A stretch of DNA of 8,008 bases, taken from Helicobacteraceae bacterium (GTDB taxonomy: Bacteria > Campylobacterota > Campylobacteria > Campylobacterales > Sulfurimonadaceae). Shown piece by piece: positions 6,539 through 8,008 of this stretch; the stretch's first letter is position 1, and every line of letters starts with the position of its first letter. Position numbers and translations under genes: made by a program. A model generated the notes under the pieces. It had not been told where the DNA came from and made no database searches. It worked only from the letters and a program-made list of their open reading frames with translations. The stretch is taken from the NCBI GenBank assembly GCA_027081565.1, contig JALWKG010000024.1, forward strand, positions 1 through 8,008. The letters are read 5' to 3'.

Positions 6539-7203
6539 AGGCGATGATATTGGCTGCCGGTCTGGGCAACCGCATGCGTCCCTTGACCGACCACACACCC
6601 AAACCGCTTTTAGAGGTGAACAATAAGCCTCTGATCGTCTACCATATCGAAAAACTGGCAAAGGCCGGTTTTGAAGAGATCATCATCAACATCGCCCATT
6701 TGGGACATATGATCCCTGAAGCTCTGGGTGATGGAAGGCAGTGGAAGATTAAGATCACCTACTCAGATGAGCAGGAGGAGGGGGCTTTGGAGAGTGCCGG
6801 TGGTATCATCAAGGCACTCCCTCTTTTGGGAGATAAGCCTTTTTTAGTTGTTAATGGGGATGTCTGGTGTGATTATGAATTTGATAGTACGTTTGATCTT
6901 AAAGATGATCTGGCCCATCTTATTTTAGTTGACAACCCTGATCATAATACCAAAGGTGACTTTGCGCTTGAGAAGAATGGTATTGAAAATGAAGGTGATG
7001 TCAAATATACCTTTTCTGGCATCGGTTATTACAGTCCCAGACTTTTTGAGTACTGCGCTTATGGCAGGGCTGCATTGGCACCGCTTTTGCGTGAGACGAT
7101 AGCTTTGGGAAAAGTAAGTGGCAGCCTGTACCAAGGGATATGGAGAGACATAGGAACACCTGAACGTCTAAATACTCTTAAGACTTTGCTCAATTCACAG
7201 TAG
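6535..7203 (+). CDS. murU: N-acetylmuramate alpha-1-phosphate uridylyltransferase MurU
   Basis: MurU transfers UMP from UTP to MurNAc-alpha-1-phosphate, making UDP-MurNAc and pyrophosphate in the cytoplasm, and so bypasses MurA and MurB. The 222-residue protein has the length of Pseudomonas MurU and its sequence pattern: the nucleotide-binding MILAAGLGNRMRPLT (4-18), TPKPLLEVNNKPLI (21-34), the sugar-region segment ALESAGGIIKALPLLGDKPF (84-103), VNGDVW (106-111) with metal-ligand Asp 109, and the C-terminal WRDIGTPERL (203-212) with the second ligand Asp 205. It lacks the C-terminal hexapeptide-repeat domain of GlmU, arguing against a GlcNAc-1-phosphate uridylyltransferase. Glucose- or mannose-1-phosphate nucleotidyltransferases share the N-terminal motif, but the LESAGG/NGDVW pattern and pairing with amgK favour MurU. 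It starts within the amgK stop (ATGA). It is probably the last gene of the salvage operon. Confidence 0.93.
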   Translation: MKAMILAAGLGNRMRPLTDHTPKPLLEVNNKPLIVYHIEKLAKAGFEEIIINIAHLGHMIPEALGDGRQWKIKITYSDEQEEGALESAGGIIKALPLLGDKPFLVVNGDVWCDYEFDSTFDLKDDLAHLILVDNPDHNTKGDFALEKNGIENEGDVKYTFSGIGYYSPRLFEYCAYGRAALAPLLRETIALGKVSGSLYQGIWRDIGTPERLNTLKTLLNSQ

Positions 7204-7206
7204 TTT

Positions 7207-7214
7207 GATAAGAT
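7207..7214 (+). promoter_or_regulatory. Candidate -10 box between murU and the STAS-like gene
   Basis: GATAAGAT in the 35-base gap after murU is a one-mismatch fit to gnTAnaAT and would give a short leader ahead of AAGGAAG (7228-7234) and the ATG at 7239. No terminator is visible in the gap, so transcription from the salvage cluster could also continue into the next genes. Confidence 0.25.
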
Positions 7215-7238
7215 ACGTACTAAATAAAAGGAAGAAAA

Positions 7239-7601
7239 ATGATAAATGTAGATTTTGATAAAGAGCGTGGTATTGCGATATTGGCACCGACTGAGACACT
7301 CCACAGTGATGACTTTGCCAAACTGGCGGAGATGATAGACCCTTATATCGCTGAACACGGCAAGATTAAAGGGCTTATTATTTATACAGAGTCTTTTCCT
7401 GGATGGGATGACTTCTCTTCTATGATCACGCATATGAAGTTTGTTAATGAACATCATAAACATATACAAAAAGTTGCTTTAGTCTCAGATGCTAGCATTT
7501 TGGACTTTACGGCAAACATCGCCAACCATTTTGTCAATGCAGAGATCGCCTCTTTTGACTATAAAGATCTTGATGCTGCCAAACAGTGGATGTCTCTCTA
7601 A
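7239..7601 (+). CDS. SpoIIAA/STAS-like (SEC14-like fold) domain protein
   Basis: This 120-residue soluble protein matches the SpoIIAA-like family (formerly DUF3478) in overall pattern. It has a short N-terminal strand pair (MINVDFDKERGIAILAPTE), a helix (DFAKLAEMIDPYIAEH, about 25-40), the strand KGLIIYTESFPGW (44-56) with the family's Phe-x-Gly-Trp-like turn, then helix-strand units ending in ALVSDASILDFTANIAN (79-95) and a C-terminal Lys/Ala-Trp segment. There is no signal peptide or membrane helix. The molecular role is not established; members have been linked loosely to lipid or ligand binding and to regulation. I cannot assign a partner. AAGGAAG four bases before the ATG supports the start. 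The stop codon is followed at once, in the same frame, by the GTG of the protease gene, suggesting joint expression with it. Confidence 0.8.
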   Translation: MINVDFDKERGIAILAPTETLHSDDFAKLAEMIDPYIAEHGKIKGLIIYTESFPGWDDFSSMITHMKFVNEHHKHIQKVALVSDASILDFTANIANHFVNAEIASFDYKDLDAAKQWMSL

Positions 7602-8008
7602 GTGAAAAGCGTACTTTTTGCACTGGTTCTTTTTACTACCTCACTCTTTGCTGAGAACCATGAGCTAAAAGAGGCCATCGTCAAGATCTTTACGGTCTCC
7701 AAGGTCCCAAACTATACCACTCCATGGAACAGCAGTACCAGGCGTTCTCATGCTTCAGGAGCGGTTATTGCGGGTCATCGCATCTTGACCAATGCTCATG
7801 TTGTAGCTAATGAGACCTTTATAGAGGTGAAGCGCTATGGCGAGACCAAACGTTATGAAGCCAAGGTGGAGTTTGTCTCTCATCAGGCCGATTTGGCCCT
7901 TTTAAGTGTTGATGATGATACTTTTTTTGAGGGAGTAACGCCGTTAAACTTTGATGGTCTTCCTGAGATACAGCAGAAGGTATCAGTTTATGGTTTTCCT
8001 ACAGGCGG
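7602..8008 (+). CDS. Trypsin-like serine protease, Deg/HtrA type, exported (5' part only)
   Basis: This gene runs off the right edge; 135 codons are visible. The GTG at 7602 starts a clear signal peptide (MKSVLFALVLFTTSLFA, cleavage near residue 17), much like that of NamZ, so the enzyme should be periplasmic or exported. The N-terminal chymotrypsin-fold half follows: ASGAVIAGHRILTNAHVV (51-68) with catalytic His 66, QADLALLSV (95-103) with catalytic Asp 97, then VSVYGFPTGG, which normally precedes the second barrel. The catalytic Ser lies beyond the window. The YTTPW segment (38-42) ahead of the core and the spacing resemble the Deg9/Deg10-like group, which usually carries a C-terminal PDZ region; that part cannot be checked here. 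No ATG in frame could serve as start without losing the signal peptide. The ribosome site is weak (GGA at 7588-7590), so translation may depend on ribosomes finishing the upstream gene. Confidence 0.88.
   Translation, partial: MKSVLFALVLFTTSLFAENHELKEAIVKIFTVSKVPNYTTPWNSSTRRSHASGAVIAGHRILTNAHVVANETFIEVKRYGETKRYEAKVEFVSHQADLALLSVDDDTFFEGVTPLNFDGLPEIQQKVSVYGFPTG

Noticed and set aside
7059..7469. 136-codon minus-strand frame antisense to murU and the SpoIIAA-like gene
   Set aside because: It spans the 3' end of one real gene, a promoter gap and most of another, and its translation looks random. Both opposing genes are well supported.
1..8008. CRISPR arrays, tRNA or rRNA genes, transposases, phage genes
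   Set aside because: None seen: no regularly spaced repeats, no cloverleaf-like sequence, no recombinase or phage motifs in any open frame.

Overview
The window looks like chromosomal DNA from a free-living, moderate-GC member of the Campylobacterota (Sulfurimonas/Sulfurovum-like). This rests on gene content, tight overlapping gene packing, -10 boxes of the gnTAnaAT type without clear -35 boxes, and short Lys-rich signal peptides ending in SLFA. The lineage is an inference; no marker gene is present.

Layout: (1) 1-301 is an AT-rich stretch (about 28% GC, hand-counted) with no convincing long gene. It holds four copies of a TGTTCRTTKA motif in mixed orientation, able to form alternative inverted repeats, and a 23-codon reading frame behind a perfect Shine-Dalgarno. 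(2) 302-1599 carries two minus-strand genes: a DMT/EamA-family transporter and a 116-residue protein I do not recognise. (3) A 144-base divergent promoter region (1600-1743). (4) 1744-7203 is a plus-strand five-gene cluster: namZ (DUF1343 exo-N-acetylmuramidase, periplasmic), a sodium:solute symporter, anmK, amgK and murU. (5) 7239-7601 encodes a SpoIIAA/STAS-like protein, followed directly and in the same frame by the 5' part of a secreted trypsin-like (Deg/HtrA type) protease that runs off the right end.

How the genes fit together: NamZ should release MurNAc from non-reducing ends of peptidoglycan fragments in the periplasm. The symporter is the obvious candidate to import it. AmgK phosphorylates MurNAc at C1 and MurU converts MurNAc-1-phosphate to UDP-MurNAc, re-entering cell-wall synthesis downstream of MurA/MurB. 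AnmK feeds in anhydro-MurNAc as MurNAc-6-phosphate. The step joining MurNAc-6-phosphate to the AmgK/MurU branch (a MupP-type phosphatase), or its breakdown by MurQ, is not in the window. The most interesting content is this compact salvage operon, with its unassigned transporter and its apparent gap at MurNAc-6-phosphate.
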